A stretch of DNA of 64,000 bases from Collinsella aerofaciens (GCF_028206995.1 NZ_JAQLFL010000002.1:124001-188000), one strand, 5' to 3'; shown: positions 34,630-43,751, counted from the first letter of the stretch. Made by a program: numbers and translations. Notes: a model not told the origin generated them from the sequence alone.

Positions 34630-35166
34630 ATGGGTCTGTTTGACATGTTCAAGAAGAAGGCTGAGCCCGCGGCTGTCGCTGCTCCGGCCTCCATCTCTGC
34701 TTCTGCTGGCGCCGACGTGCTGTGCTCGCCCGTCAAGGGCAAGGTCATCAAGATGGCCGACGTGCCCGATCCCGTCTTTGGTGGCGAGGTTCTGGGCAAG
34801 GGCTGTGCCGTGTGGCCCGAGGACGATCTGGTCTACGCTCCCTGCGACGGTAAGGTGACCGTCACCATGGGTCACGCCGTGGGTCTGCAGTCCGATAGCG
34901 GCATCGAGGTTCTGGTGCACGTTGGTGTCGATACCGTCAACATGAACGGTGACGGCTTCGAGGGCTTCGTCAAGGCCGACGACGTCGTGAAGGCCGGCCA
35001 GCCCATACTCAAGATCGACCGCGCCAAGATCGCTGCCGCCGGTTACAAGGACTGTGTCGTCGTGGCCGTGTCCAACACCGCCGAGTTCGCCGACGTCGAG
35101 CTTGCCGTTGAGGCAGAGTCCGCCGTCGCTGCCGGTGATGCCATCGTCAAGGTCGTCCGCAAGTAA
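34630..35166 (+). CDS. crr: PTS glucose-type EIIA component
   Basis: 178 residues. A short N-terminal amphipathic stretch (MGLFDMFKKKAEP) and Ala/Ser linker lead to the EIIA(Glc) beta-sandwich. The phosphorylated His is in VLVHVGVDTV (about residue 97), and the second active-site His in GHAVG (about 82). It passes phosphate from HPr to an EIIB domain and often regulates sugar uptake. It is a free-standing EIIA, not fused to a permease. Start follows AAGAGGAG. The frame is open further upstream but that would cross the promoter. Confidence 0.9.
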   Translation: MGLFDMFKKKAEPAAVAAPASISASAGADVLCSPVKGKVIKMADVPDPVFGGEVLGKGCAVWPEDDLVYAPCDGKVTVTMGHAVGLQSDSGIEVLVHVGVDTVNMNGDGFEGFVKADDVVKAGQPILKIDRAKIAAAGYKDCVVVAVSNTAEFADVELAVEAESAVAAGDAIVKVVRK

Positions 35167-35189
35167 GCTGCGGCATCCAAAGGATGTGC

Positions 35190-35220
35190 AAGGGTGGTCG
35201 GGTTATCCGGCCACCCTTTT
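35190..35220 (+). terminator. rho-independent terminator of the EIIA gene
   Basis: AAGGGTGGTCGG (35190-35201) pairs with 35207-35218 (one G-U), loop GTTAT, followed by TTTT. Confidence 0.85.
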
Positions 35221-35402
35221 TATTGCACCGCGGGGAAGCGTTATATTGCACGTTGGGCGGGCTTGCAAACCGTTCGGATGCTAAAACGAACCGACCGCGC
35301 CTTCGCGCTGCCGAGAGTGTTCATAAGTGGATAGTATGGGCTTACTTATTACAACGTGCGCCGTGTCTGGGAAGCACGGTGCCGCTTATTGGGAGGAACA
35401 AC

Positions 35403-35960
35403 ATGAAAAAGAAGCCGCTGCTTGCGCCCCTCATGGCCGTCTTGGTTGCATGCGTGGTCTTGCTTTCCGGTTGCGGAGGCCCTTCGATCGAGGAACTCAT
35501 TACCGAGGATCTTACGACGCAGTTTGACGAGGTCAAGAACGGTGGCGAGGACTTCCTCTCTGGCCTAGAGGAGGCTTCGGGCGACGAGTTCGAGCAGCTG
35601 GGTATCGATCCCAAGGAGTATGCCAAGACCTATCTCAAGGGCTTTGACTACAAGATCGGCGACGTGACGGTCGACGAGGACAAGGGCGTCGCGACCGCCG
35701 AGATCTCTATCACCTGCAAGTCCATGAACAAGATCGTCGAGGACTTCTCCACCCAGTATCAGGAGAAGGTCGCTGCGCTTGACACGGTTCCTTCCGATGA
35801 CGAGCTGTACAAGATGGCCGGTCAGGTTATGGTCGATGTGACCAAGGCCACCGAGCCCAGGAAGACCACGGTTATCTTCAAGTACACCTGCAACGACGAC
35901 GGTGAGTGGTCTGCCGACGATTCCGCAACCAACGAGATGATGAATGCGATGATGAACTAG
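35403..35960 (+). CDS. small lipoprotein, DUF5105-like
   Basis: 185 residues. Signal peptide MKKKPLLAP plus hydrophobic run ending LLSGC, lipobox Cys near residue 24, so it is anchored outside. The mature part is acidic, with IEELITEDLTTQFDEVKNG, GFDYKIGDVTVDEDKGVA and a beta-rich C-terminal half; this pattern resembles the DUF5105 group of Gram-positive lipoproteins, function unknown. The ATG at 35403 follows TGGGAGGAAC. A longer open frame upstream crosses the crr terminator and is rejected. The structured element copy B begins 3 bases after its stop. Confidence 0.72.
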   Translation: MKKKPLLAPLMAVLVACVVLLSGCGGPSIEELITEDLTTQFDEVKNGGEDFLSGLEEASGDEFEQLGIDPKEYAKTYLKGFDYKIGDVTVDEDKGVATAEISITCKSMNKIVEDFSTQYQEKVAALDTVPSDDELYKMAGQVMVDVTKATEPRKTTVIFKYTCNDDGEWSADDSATNEMMNAMMN

Positions 35961-35963
35961 GGG

Positions 35964-36142
35964 GTTACGCGGTTCTACGAACCGCGTAACCAGTTGACGC
36001 TGCGCGCCGCCCAGGACGATAATTTGTCATTCAAAGGGCGAGGCATGACAAGAAGGTCTATGCCTCGCCCTTTTCATGCCAACTTGTTCGTCCTGGACGT
36101 CGCTCGCTGTCCGTCCTCTACCTGCGACGTTGCCATTGCTGG
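35964..36142. ncRNA. structured intergenic element, copy B
   Basis: H1 GTTACGCGGTTC (35964-35975) with 35979-35990, perfect; H2 36004-36018 with 36089-36103 (13 of 15); H3 AAAGGGCGAGGCAT (36033-36046) with 36060-36073, perfect 14 pairs, plus an inner GAC/GTC stem, AAGAAG loop and one bulged T. Conserved TTGACGCTGC follows H1. The stems differ in sequence from copies A and C but keep pairing. Confidence 0.7.
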
Positions 36143-36170
36143 GTAGTCATTGGGGACGTTCTTAAATGAC
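36143..36170. repeat. R1 unit after copy B
   Basis: GTAG (36143-36146) and GTCATTGGGGACGTTC...AATGAC, identical to the units at 566 and 33865. Followed by a GGGGACGCTCC half unit near 36178. Confidence 0.75.
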
Positions 36171-36213
36171 GGCAGTTGGGGACGCTCCTTGCACAAGTGT
36201 TGCATTGTGGGTG

Positions 36214-36388
36214 ACCGGGAAAATGTGGCCCGGTTTTTGGCCGAATTCCGGGCTGCGGTTTCCGGATGAGATGGGCTGCGGAAAGTGCGACCCGGAATAT
36301 TGCTCCAAAACGGAATGCAGTTTCCCCGACGCGCCTCAAACGGAAAGCGCATCCCATTCCGGAGCTCCAAAACGGGATGCGCTTTCCG
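36214..36388. repeat. nested palindromes, family R5 copy 1
   Basis: CGGAAAGCGCATCCC (36341-36355) pairs perfectly with 36374-36388. Upstream, 36214-36330 contains more pieces of the same vocabulary (GCGACCCGGAAT, GCGGTTTCC, GAATGCAGTTTCC). The set resembles 51171-51284. No gene seen in 36171-36429. Confidence 0.55.
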
Positions 36389-36429
36389 CGCGGAAGAATT
36401 GTCGCAGCTGCGTTAAGCAGTGTCGCTCG

Positions 36430-37098
36430 TTACTCGCCCAGAATCAGCGCCGCTAGCTCGTTCTGGGTGTCCACCACGTAGTCGGCGCCGGCGGACTCCA
36501 GCTCTGCGCGGCCGCGGAAGCCCCAGCTGACGCCCGCACTCTTAAGGCCGGCGTTGTGACCGGTCAGGATATCGACATTGGAATCGCCCACATAGAGCGT
36601 GGTCGACGGATCGGCGCCTAGCTCTTCCATCACATGCAGCGTAACAGGCGCCTCGGGCTTGGGCGGAAACGCATCGACGCGGCCCTGCACCAGCGCAAAG
36701 CGCTCGGAACCAAAATACTTCTCGATAAGCGGAGCCGCCGAGACGTGGTCCTTGTTGGTGAGCACGGCAAGCTGAACGCCCGCGGCGCGTAGGCGGTCGA
36801 GCATCTCGATCGTGCCGGCATAGGGGGCGGTGTGGTCCTCCTTGTGCTCGCCGTAGTAAGCCCTAAACTCGGCAAGCGCCTGCTCAAACATGCGGCCGTC
36901 GCCCGCATACTCGGCGGGCATAAAGCGCTCAACCAGCTTGAGCATGCCGTTTCCCACCTTGTAGCGGTACTCGTCTACGGCAAACGTGGGCCAGCCGTGC
37001 ATCTCGCAGGTATGGTTGCCGGCGGCCGCCAGGTCCTCGAGTGTGTTGAGGATGGTGCCGTCCAGGTCAAAGATCACATGGGAAAAAGCTGCTGCCAT
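36430..37098 (-). CDS. HAD-superfamily phosphatase, phosphoglycolate phosphatase-like
   Basis: 222 residues. Motif I is FDLDGTILNT near residue 10 (both Asp present), motif II LAVLTNKD near residue 107 (Thr), the Lys of PPKPEAP near 148, and motif IV VGDSNVDI near 170. A small helical cap lies between motifs I and II. The order and VGDSNVDI are typical of Gph/PGP-type phosphatases, which remove phosphoglycolate; other small phosphates are possible. ATG 37098 is preceded by GGGAG; a longer frame to 37176 is unlikely. It is downstream of hypE by about 120 bases and may have its own promoter. Confidence 0.8.
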   Translation of the reverse strand: MAAAFSHVIFDLDGTILNTLEDLAAAGNHTCEMHGWPTFAVDEYRYKVGNGMLKLVERFMPAEYAGDGRMFEQALAEFRAYYGEHKEDHTAPYAGTIEMLDRLRAAGVQLAVLTNKDHVSAAPLIEKYFGSERFALVQGRVDAFPPKPEAPVTLHVMEELGADPSTTLYVGDSNVDILTGHNAGLKSAGVSWGFRGRAELESAGADYVVDTQNELAALILGE

Positions 37099-37221
37099 AA
37101 AAACTCCCGTCATTGGGTTTAAAACGCACCCCATAATACTGGGCTTCCGCGTTGGGCGTGCTTGGAATCTGAACATCTCCAGGGGTATCAGGCCGCATCG
37201 CGCCGACCGTGTGGTTTCGCC

Positions 37222-38256
37222 CTAGCAAATCCTCGGCAGCTGTTCTCCCACGAGCATGTCGAGGATGCGGGTCGAGCCCCAGCCGGTGCGCACGCGCACG
37301 GCGGGATGGGCGCCCTCGGCAAGTGGCAGCACGCGACCGATGATGGCGGCATTCTCGCCGTAGCGGGCGGCGCGCATGGCGCTCAGCGCGGCATCGGCTT
37401 GCTCGGCCGGCACGACGGCAACCATCTTGCCCTCGTTTGCCACCTGCAGCACATCGTAGCCGAGCATCTCGCAGGCTGCCTGCACGTCTGGGCGCACGGG
37501 CACATCGACCTCGTCGATCTCCATGGTAACGCCGCTGGCCTGCGCAAACTCGTTGAGCGTCGAGGCCAAGCCACCGCGCGTGGGGTCGCGAAAGCAACGC
37601 GTGCCGGGCGCTGCGGCCAGAACGTCGGCAATCAGGTGGTTGAGCGGTGCGGCATCGCTTTCGATCGTGCTCGAAAACGCCAAGCCCTCGCGTTGGCTCA
37701 TGATGGCGATGCCGTGGTCGCCCAGCGTACCCGATACCAGGATGACATCGCCGGGCTGGCAGTTTGCGCCGCTGAGCGCCACGCCCGCAGGCACCTCGCC
37801 CACGCCGGCGGTATTGATATAGACGCCGTCGGCCCCGCCGCGCTCGACCACCTTAGTGTCGCCCGTGATTATGGACACGCCCGCCTCGCGCGCCGTCTCG
37901 GCCATCGTCTGCACAATCTGGCGGAGCTTGTCCATGGGATAGCCCTCTTCGAGGATAAAGCCGCACGATAGGTAGCGTACGTTGGCGCCCGAGGTCGCGA
38001 CGTCGTTGACGGTTCCGCACACGGCGAGACGGCCGATGTTGCCACCGGGGAAGAACTGCGGCGAGACTACAAAGCTGTCGGTCGACATGGCAATGCGCCC
38101 GCTCGTGGGCAGCGCGGCGACGCCGGCATCGTTGCCCTCGAGCAACTCGGGCGACCCAAAGGCATCCAAAAAGACCTCATCGATGATGCGTTTCATCATC
38201 TGTCCGCCGGAGCCGTGGCCCAGCAAGACAGTGCTATCGGAGACACTATGGGACAT
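37222..38256 (-). CDS. hypE: hydrogenase maturation protein HypE
   Basis: 344 residues. HypE dehydrates a carbamoyl group on its C-terminal Cys to the cyanide ligand of [NiFe] hydrogenase. The protein ends PRIC, giving the essential C-terminal Cys. ATP-binding features of the PurM/AIRS superfamily are GHGSGG near the start, STDSFVVSP and GTVNDVATSGA. Start ATG follows GGAG. It is downstream of hypD, 84 bases away, in the same direction. Confidence 0.95.
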   Translation of the reverse strand: MSHSVSDSTVLLGHGSGGQMMKRIIDEVFLDAFGSPELLEGNDAGVAALPTSGRIAMSTDSFVVSPQFFPGGNIGRLAVCGTVNDVATSGANVRYLSCGFILEEGYPMDKLRQIVQTMAETAREAGVSIITGDTKVVERGGADGVYINTAGVGEVPAGVALSGANCQPGDVILVSGTLGDHGIAIMSQREGLAFSSTIESDAAPLNHLIADVLAAAPGTRCFRDPTRGGLASTLNEFAQASGVTMEIDEVDVPVRPDVQAACEMLGYDVLQVANEGKMVAVVPAEQADAALSAMRAARYGENAAIIGRVLPLAEGAHPAVRVRTGWGSTRILDMLVGEQLPRIC

Positions 38257-38340
38257 ATCGAAAACTCCAATCGTGGGTGGAATTATATGGGTGAGGCGCG
38301 CCGTCGACTCGTCCGCCGTTCGTTAGAACGGCGGAACCTA

Positions 38341-39453
38341 TTAGCCTCGGTAGCGGAAATATGCTGCGCAGCTGCCCTCGGAGCTCACCATGCAGGGGCC
38401 GACGGGATGCTCGGGCGTACAAGCGTGGCCGAACAGGGGGCAGTCGCTCGGCGTAATGGCCCCGCGCAGCACGTCGCCGCAGCGGCACCCGCGTGGCTCG
38501 ACCGTCGGCTCGATGGGCACGTCAAAGCGCATGCTGGCATCAAAGTGCGAAAACTCGGGACGAATGGCGAGCCCCGAAGCCGCAATCGATCCCAGCCCGC
38601 GCCATGTGGTATCGCACGGCTCAAATACCTGCTCGACCAGCTGGCGCGCCACGGGATTGCCGTCGGCATTGACGCCGCGACGGTAGGCGTTGTCGATCGC
38701 GGGTTGCCCCTCAACAACCATCTGGACCAGCATGCAGATACCCTGCAAGATGTCGACCGGCTCAAATCCCGTTACCACGCCTGGAGTCTTAAACTCGTCG
38801 ACCAAAAAGCTAAAGGGCGCCAAGCCCGTGATGGTGGCGACGTGGCCCGGCAGGATAAAGCCGTCGATGGCGGTCTCGGGGTCGTTGGCGATGGCGCGCA
38901 ACGCCGGCGGCGTGGTCTTGTGGGCGCAATAGACCGAGAAGTTTTGGAGTCCGCGTGCATCGGCCTCCAAAATGGCGGCGGCGATGGTGGGCGTTGTGGT
39001 CTCAAAGCCCACGCCCATAAAAATGACCGGGCGATCAGGGTTTTGCTCGGCGATATCGAGTGCATCGAGCGGGGAGTAGACGATGCGAATATCGCGCCCC
39101 GCCGCCTTTTGCGCAGCGAGCGAGGTGGATGATCCGGGCACGCGCATCATGTCGCCAAAGGTGGTGATGATGGCGCCGTCTATGTTGGCGAGCGCGATTG
39201 CGTGGTCGATGTCGCGGTTGGCGGTGACGCAGACGGGGCAGCCCGGGCCGCTCAGCAGCTTGAGCCCGGCCGGCATAATGGAGCGAAAGCCATAGCGCCC
39301 GATGCTCACGGTATGCGTGCCGCAGACTTCCATAAGGTTGATGGCGCGGTCGCCGACAAGCTCATGAATGCGCTCGATGAGCTCGCGAGCCAGCTTGGAA
39401 TCGCGAAATGCCGAAAAGTCGATACCGGAGCGCGCCGGCTGTCCGGCCGCCAC
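38341..39453 (-). CDS. hypD: hydrogenase maturation protein HypD
   Basis: 370 residues. HypD carries a [4Fe-4S] cluster and with HypC assembles the Fe(CN)2CO unit. Conserved parts: MEVCGTHT near residue 41, SGPGCPVCVT near 68, GFETTTP near 153 and the late Cys-rich PRGCRCGDVL and CPLFGHACTP. The start is a GTG overlapping the hypC stop by one base (TAGTG), so the two are translationally coupled, as usual. Confidence 0.95.
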   Translation of the reverse strand: MAAGQPARSGIDFSAFRDSKLARELIERIHELVGDRAINLMEVCGTHTVSIGRYGFRSIMPAGLKLLSGPGCPVCVTANRDIDHAIALANIDGAIITTFGDMMRVPGSSTSLAAQKAAGRDIRIVYSPLDALDIAEQNPDRPVIFMGVGFETTTPTIAAAILEADARGLQNFSVYCAHKTTPPALRAIANDPETAIDGFILPGHVATITGLAPFSFLVDEFKTPGVVTGFEPVDILQGICMLVQMVVEGQPAIDNAYRRGVNADGNPVARQLVEQVFEPCDTTWRGLGSIAASGLAIRPEFSHFDASMRFDVPIEPTVEPRGCRCGDVLRGAITPSDCPLFGHACTPEHPVGPCMVSSEGSCAAYFRYRG

Positions 39454-39713
39454 TAGTATGCCTCGGCCGGGTTGCTGGCCAGTTGGTCTTCTTCGGCCAG
39501 TTCGGTCATGGCATTAACGAGCTCGAGCGTTTCTTGCGCTTCCTGCTCGTCGACGATCTGGATGCCAAAGCCGGCGTGTACGAGAATATAGTCGCCTACC
39601 TGCGCCGTCGGCACGAGTCTCAGCGACACGGGGCGCTCGATGCCCATCATGTCGACGGTGGCCTTGAGGTCGTCGTCGCGTTTGACTACTTTGCCGGGAA
39701 CGGCAAGGCACAT
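39453..39713 (-). CDS. hypC: hydrogenase maturation chaperone HypC
   Basis: 86 residues. It begins MCLAVPGKV, with the Cys-2 essential for binding the hydrogenase precursor and HypD. The rest is the small OB-like fold with VGDYILVHAGFGIQIVDEQEA. The ATG is preceded by AAAAGGGG. It lies 134 bases after hypF. Confidence 0.95.
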   Translation of the reverse strand: MCLAVPGKVVKRDDDLKATVDMMGIERPVSLRLVPTAQVGDYILVHAGFGIQIVDEQEAQETLELVNAMTELAEEDQLASNPAEAY

Positions 39714-39847
39714 ATTGTTCCCCTTTTATACGCTTTGCGCTGGATGGGCGCTTAATAATCCATCAGTTGATGGTAGCGCTCGCGGGGTTCGCGGGCAAAC
39801 GCGTTACGCCTGTGAGACGGCTGGGCGCGGCGGCGTGCGAGGGCGAG

Positions 39848-42319
39848 CTACTGTGATGCAATCTGCGCGAGGCGAGCGCGTGCGACTGCCGCCTGACCGT
39901 AGGCGATGCAGCCGTCGTTAACGGGCACGGTTTGGGGGACGAGGACAGTAAGGCCTGCGCTTTTGAGCTCGCGGGTGAGGAGTTGAAGCAGAAGTCGGTT
40001 CATGAACACGCCGCCCGAGAGCGCGACGGTGTCGATGCCCTCGTGCACGCAGATATCGCTGGCGATGCGCGCCGAGGAGCGCGCGACGGCGACATGGAAG
40101 TCGAGTGCGAGCCTGTCGGCGGGCGCTCCGGCTTCAGTTCCTCCCAAAAGTGTCTCAAAGAGTGCTTTCTGATCCAGAACATGGGGGCCGTTCAGCCACG
40201 ATGGGCCAGATGCGAAATGGCCGGCGTTGTCGTCGGGAAAATGGGCGATTTCGTTGTCGAGCGCGCGCCAGGCGGCAGCCTCAAGCTCGATGGCGGGTTC
40301 GCCCTCGTAGGTTGCCTTGTCGCAGATGCCCAGAATTGCTGCCGCGGCATCAAAGAGACGCCCCATGCTGCTGGTACGCGGGCTGTTGATGCCGCGCTCG
40401 ATCATGGTGGCTGTCACGCTGCGCGTTTGCTCGCCGAGGCTGTCCAAAAGCCGAGCGGCACCTGGGTGCTCGAGCAGGCCGAGCTCACTGAGCAGGGCAA
40501 AGGCGTTGCGGCAGGCGTCGCGCACGGAGGCCGCCCCGCCGGGGAGCGCCCAGGTGCGCAAATGCGCGGCGCGCTCAAAGCCGCCAAGGCTGGCAACAAG
40601 AAACTCGCCGCCCCAAATGGTCCCATCGGTGCCGGCGCCGGTGCCGTCAAAGGCGATGCCAAGGACACGCGCGTCGGTTGTAAGCTGGCCCGCGGCGATG
40701 GCTTCGGCCATTACGCTCGCGATATGCGCATGATGGTGCTGCACCTCGACGAGCGGCAGATTGCATTTTCGCGCCTGCTCGCGCGCCCACTGGCCCGATA
40801 GATAGCTGGGGTGTAAATCGCAGGCCAAGGCGGCGGGCGCCAAATCAAAGAGATCTTCCAAGCGCGTGCGCGCAGCGTTCCAGGCATCGAAGGTCCCGCC
40901 GTTTTCAACATCGCCGATATGCTGCGACACAAAACAGGTTGCCTCGCCGTTCGTCCCTTCACGCGTGAGCGCAATCGTGGCCTTTTGTTGTGGCCCGCAG
41001 GCGAGCACGCAGGACGGAGCGCGGTCGAGCGCCGGCAACGGCAGCGGCTGGGGTGCATATCCGCGAGCGCGGCGCACGGGCATAACGGCGCCGTCAACCA
41101 CGCGCACCACGGAATCGTCATAGCGCGAGAGAATCGCTCGATCGTTGCCGAGCAGCGCGTCGGCAATGCCGGCGGCAACGAGGCGTTCCCAGGCAAGATC
41201 GTCATCGGTCTCGATGGGCTCTTCGCTCAGGTTGCCGCTGGTCATGACGAGCGCGTGCATGCCGTGCGACGCGGCAGCTGCAAGCAGAAGATGCTGAAGC
41301 GGGGTGTAGGGGAGCATAACGCCAAGCTCGGGCAGGTCGTGCGCGACGGACGGTGCGAGTACGAGGGCGTCGGGAGAATCGCCGTTGCCCTCGCCAACAG
41401 TGCGTCGGCGCAGCAGCACAATGGGACGGATGCTGCCGGCGAGAAGCTCGCGCTCAGCGTCGTCGATATGGCACAGGCGCCCGGCATCGGCAAGACTGCG
41501 CACCATGACGGCAAGTGGTTTGTTACTGCGGCGTTTGCGATGGCGCAACTCGGCCACCGCCTGCTCGTTGGCAGCATCACAGGCTAGATGGAATCCGCCC
41601 AGGCCCTTGATGGCGACGACGCCACCGCTGGCCAGCAGCTCAACGCAGCGCTCGATGATGGCGTCGCTGGCCTCGCGTGTGGTGCCGACGGCCGGTGTCG
41701 CGGACGAATTTCCGCACGCATCGCCGTTCACAGCCTCACGCCACGTAATATGCGGCCCGCAATCAAAGCAGGCATCGGGCTGCGCGTGAAAACGCCGGTC
41801 GAGCGGATTGGCATACTCCGCGGCACACTCGGGGCACATGGGAAAACGGTCCATCGAGGTAGCCGCTCGATCGTAAGGCAGCGAGCGGATGATGGTAAAG
41901 CGCGGTCCGCAGTTAGTGCAGTTGATAAAGGGGTAGTGATAGCGTCGGTCGGCGGGATCGAACAACTCGCGCAGGCAATCGTCACAGGTGGCGATATCGG
42001 GCGAGACAAGTGTGGTGTGCGCGGTCTGGTCCTGCGACGCCACAATGTGAAAGCCCTGCTCATCGGCAGTGCTCCAACCGCCAGGCTCCAAATCCGCAAT
42101 ATCGACTCGCTCAACGCGAGCCGCCGCGGGCGCATGCTCAGAAAGCGCAGCGACAAATCCGTCAACCGCCTCGGCACAAGCGTGCGCCTCGATATGCACG
42201 CCGTCGCCCGCATTGAGCACCCATCCGCAAATGCCATGCGCCATGGCCTCGCGATACACAAACGGTCGCATGCCAACGCCCTGCACAATGCCCGTCACAT
42301 GAATATGCACATGCCGCAT
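39848..42319 (-). CDS. hypF: carbamoyltransferase HypF
   Basis: 823 residues. HypF makes the carbamoyl group for the cyanide ligands from carbamoyl phosphate. Order: acylphosphatase domain (1-95, VTGIVQGVGMRPFVYR), two zinc-finger pairs (CDDC...CTNCG and CPEC...CFDCG, about 105-185), YrdC-like domain (about 205-385), and a Kae1-like C-terminal domain with VQHHHAHIASVMAE (about residue 500). All catalytic pieces appear complete. I start at ATG 42319 (RHVHIHVTG), with GAGGGG upstream; a frame extending to 42346 enters a palindromic repeat. Confidence 0.95.
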   Translation of the reverse strand: MRHVHIHVTGIVQGVGMRPFVYREAMAHGICGWVLNAGDGVHIEAHACAEAVDGFVAALSEHAPAAARVERVDIADLEPGGWSTADEQGFHIVASQDQTAHTTLVSPDIATCDDCLRELFDPADRRYHYPFINCTNCGPRFTIIRSLPYDRAATSMDRFPMCPECAAEYANPLDRRFHAQPDACFDCGPHITWREAVNGDACGNSSATPAVGTTREASDAIIERCVELLASGGVVAIKGLGGFHLACDAANEQAVAELRHRKRRSNKPLAVMVRSLADAGRLCHIDDAERELLAGSIRPIVLLRRRTVGEGNGDSPDALVLAPSVAHDLPELGVMLPYTPLQHLLLAAAASHGMHALVMTSGNLSEEPIETDDDLAWERLVAAGIADALLGNDRAILSRYDDSVVRVVDGAVMPVRRARGYAPQPLPLPALDRAPSCVLACGPQQKATIALTREGTNGEATCFVSQHIGDVENGGTFDAWNAARTRLEDLFDLAPAALACDLHPSYLSGQWAREQARKCNLPLVEVQHHHAHIASVMAEAIAAGQLTTDARVLGIAFDGTGAGTDGTIWGGEFLVASLGGFERAAHLRTWALPGGAASVRDACRNAFALLSELGLLEHPGAARLLDSLGEQTRSVTATMIERGINSPRTSSMGRLFDAAAAILGICDKATYEGEPAIELEAAAWRALDNEIAHFPDDNAGHFASGPSWLNGPHVLDQKALFETLLGGTEAGAPADRLALDFHVAVARSSARIASDICVHEGIDTVALSGGVFMNRLLLQLLTRELKSAGLTVLVPQTVPVNDGCIAYGQAAVARARLAQIASQ

Positions 42320-42344
42320 GCGACACCCCTCATCAAAACCGACC

Positions 42345-42411
42345 AAAAAAGGACAGGTTTGTTTTGGTAGGTAAAACTTCTAAACCTGCCAAAACAAACC
42401 TGTCCCTTTTT
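42345..42411. repeat. 27-base inverted repeat between nikR and hypF (family R3)
   Basis: AAAAAGGACAGGTTTGTTTT plus GGTAGGT (about 42346-42372) pairs with 42384-42411, with one wobble and one bulge. It contains the GGACAGG core seen in R2. It could stop or pause RNA between nikR and hypF. A second copy was not seen in the window. Confidence 0.65.
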
Positions 42412-42436
42412 GGCAGGTGCGCTGCGGGAAATCCCG

Positions 42437-42949
42437 CTACAGCCCCAGGCTCTGCTTGGTGGCGGCGCACGTGAGCTCGCCGTGCTTAACGCCGCGCAGG
42501 CCCAGCAGGCGGTCGGCTAGTTCGTAGACGCGCTCGCCGCGACCCTTGAGCGCCAGAATCTCCAAGCAGTTGTGGTGATCCAGATGCACGTGCATGGTCG
42601 ACACGATCTCGTCGGTGTAGTCGTGCTGCACCTCGTCCAGGCGGCGCGTCAGATCGCCGGTGTGATGGTCGTAGATCATGGTGAGCGACCCGATAACGTG
42701 CTCATCGGGCGTGCGCATCTGCTCTTTGGCGATCGAGGCGCGAATCAGGTCGCGCACGGCCTCGGAGCGGTTGGCCACGTCGCCGCGGCGCGCGATCTGT
42801 TCGTCAAAACGGCGCAGCAGGTCGTCCGGTGCGGTAACCGAAAAGCGGACCAGCTCGGAGCCGGAGCCACTACAGTGGCAGTCCGCGTCACCGTCCGCCC
42901 CGTGCGGGTGCTCGTGCTCGTACCCGCAGCCGTGCTCGTGTTCGGCCAC
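42437..42949 (-). CDS. nikR: nickel-responsive regulator NikR with His/Cys-rich N-terminal extension
   Basis: 170 residues, about 35 longer than E. coli NikR. Residues 32-80 form the ribbon-helix-helix (VRFSVTAPDDLLRRFDEQI). Residues 85-165 form the ACT-like nickel domain with ligands QH in EVQHDY and the HVHLDHHNC motif (two His and the Cys). The extra N-terminus, residues 1-31, has seven His and three Cys, a plausible second metal site. The GTG start is one base after the stop of the preceding small gene, so the two are coupled. It probably represses nickel uptake and may control the hyp genes downstream. Confidence 0.9.
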   Translation of the reverse strand: MAEHEHGCGYEHEHPHGADGDADCHCSGSGSELVRFSVTAPDDLLRRFDEQIARRGDVANRSEAVRDLIRASIAKEQMRTPDEHVIGSLTMIYDHHTGDLTRRLDEVQHDYTDEIVSTMHVHLDHHNCLEILALKGRGERVYELADRLLGLRGVKHGELTCAATKQSLGL

Positions 42950-42950
42950 C

Positions 42951-43199
42951 TTACACCAGCTTCACGGAGCCGACGGAGTTGTGGTCGGCCTCGATGGCTT
43001 CCTCGTAGCCCTCGAGTGCGTCGTGGGCCTCGTGCAGCGCGGCCATGGCGGCCTCGAGCTTGGCGCCGATGCGCTCCATGTCAAAATTCTCGGTCGCATG
43101 CAGCAACTGATGGCTCCATTCGTGAGCGAGCTCGATGGTGTCGTCGACCTGCTTGACGCTCATGGCAAGCTGGCTCATGTTCATTCCAACATCATGCAT
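42951..43199 (-). CDS. small helical protein at the head of the nikR-hyp cluster
   Basis: 82 residues, no membrane helix. It is helical and acidic with seven His, several in MHDVGMN, LAHEWSHQLLHATENF and AALHEAHDA. I do not recognise a family. It is first in the minus-strand run, has a strong ribosome site (AAGGAGA) and its stop abuts nikR. By position it may help in nickel or hydrogenase handling; that is a guess. Confidence 0.65.
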   Translation of the reverse strand: MHDVGMNMSQLAMSVKQVDDTIELAHEWSHQLLHATENFDMERIGAKLEAAMAALHEAHDALEGYEEAIEADHNSVGSVKLV

Positions 43200-43276
43200 G
43201 GGAAATCTCCTTTTGTATGGGGCAGTTCAGTGGTTCAGATTTTACTACGCCCGCTCTGCGCGCAGTTACATAAGAA

Positions 43277-43309
43277 AACGGGTACGAGTCTGTGCGACCC
43301 GCACCCGTT
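43277..43309 (-). terminator. possible terminator of trxA
   Basis: AACGGGT (43277-43283) pairs with 43303-43309; on the minus strand the stem is followed by TTCTTA. The long inner loop (19 bases) holds GCGGGT/ACxC pieces. Moderate. Confidence 0.45.
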
Positions 43310-43430
43310 CACTGGGGGCTGTTTGTGACTACCATACTATCCGCGGTTGCACTCGGTGCATTCAGAAGTCCGGCGAGCGGCGTAAAAGCGCTCATGGACG
43401 GCAGGCAGACGGCAATATGTAACAAGCGTA

Positions 43431-43751
43431 TTACAGATGCTTTTCCAGCAGCGCCTGCAGCCTCGCCTTGGGCAGAGCGCCAACCGAGCGGTCAATCTCT
43501 TCGCCGTTCTTAAACACAATCAGCGTGGGGATGCTCATGACGCCATACTTCATGGCCAGGTCCTGGTTGTCGTCGACGTTGCATTTGGCAACGGCAAGCT
43601 TGCCCGCCAGCTCATCGGCAACCTCGTCAACGATGGGCGAGAGGGAGCGGCAGGGACCGCACCACGGTGCCCAAAAATCGACCAGCACGGGCAGGCTGTC
43701 GTTAACGACGGAATCGAAGTTCTCGGGGGTAATCTGCTTAATGTCAGCCAT
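43431..43751 (-). CDS. trxA: thioredoxin
   Basis: 106 residues. It reduces protein disulfides. Active site FWAPWCGPCRSL (Cys near 31 and 34), buried Asp in VLVDFWA, cis-Pro in SIPTLIVFKNG. I start at MADIKQITPENF (43751), after a GGAGGTCACC; the longer frame adds unrelated residues. Single gene, with divergent neighbour at 43888. Its substrate and reductase are not in the window. Confidence 0.95.
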   Translation of the reverse strand: MADIKQITPENFDSVVNDSLPVLVDFWAPWCGPCRSLSPIVDEVADELAGKLAVAKCNVDDNQDLAMKYGVMSIPTLIVFKNGEEIDRSVGALPKARLQALLEKHL

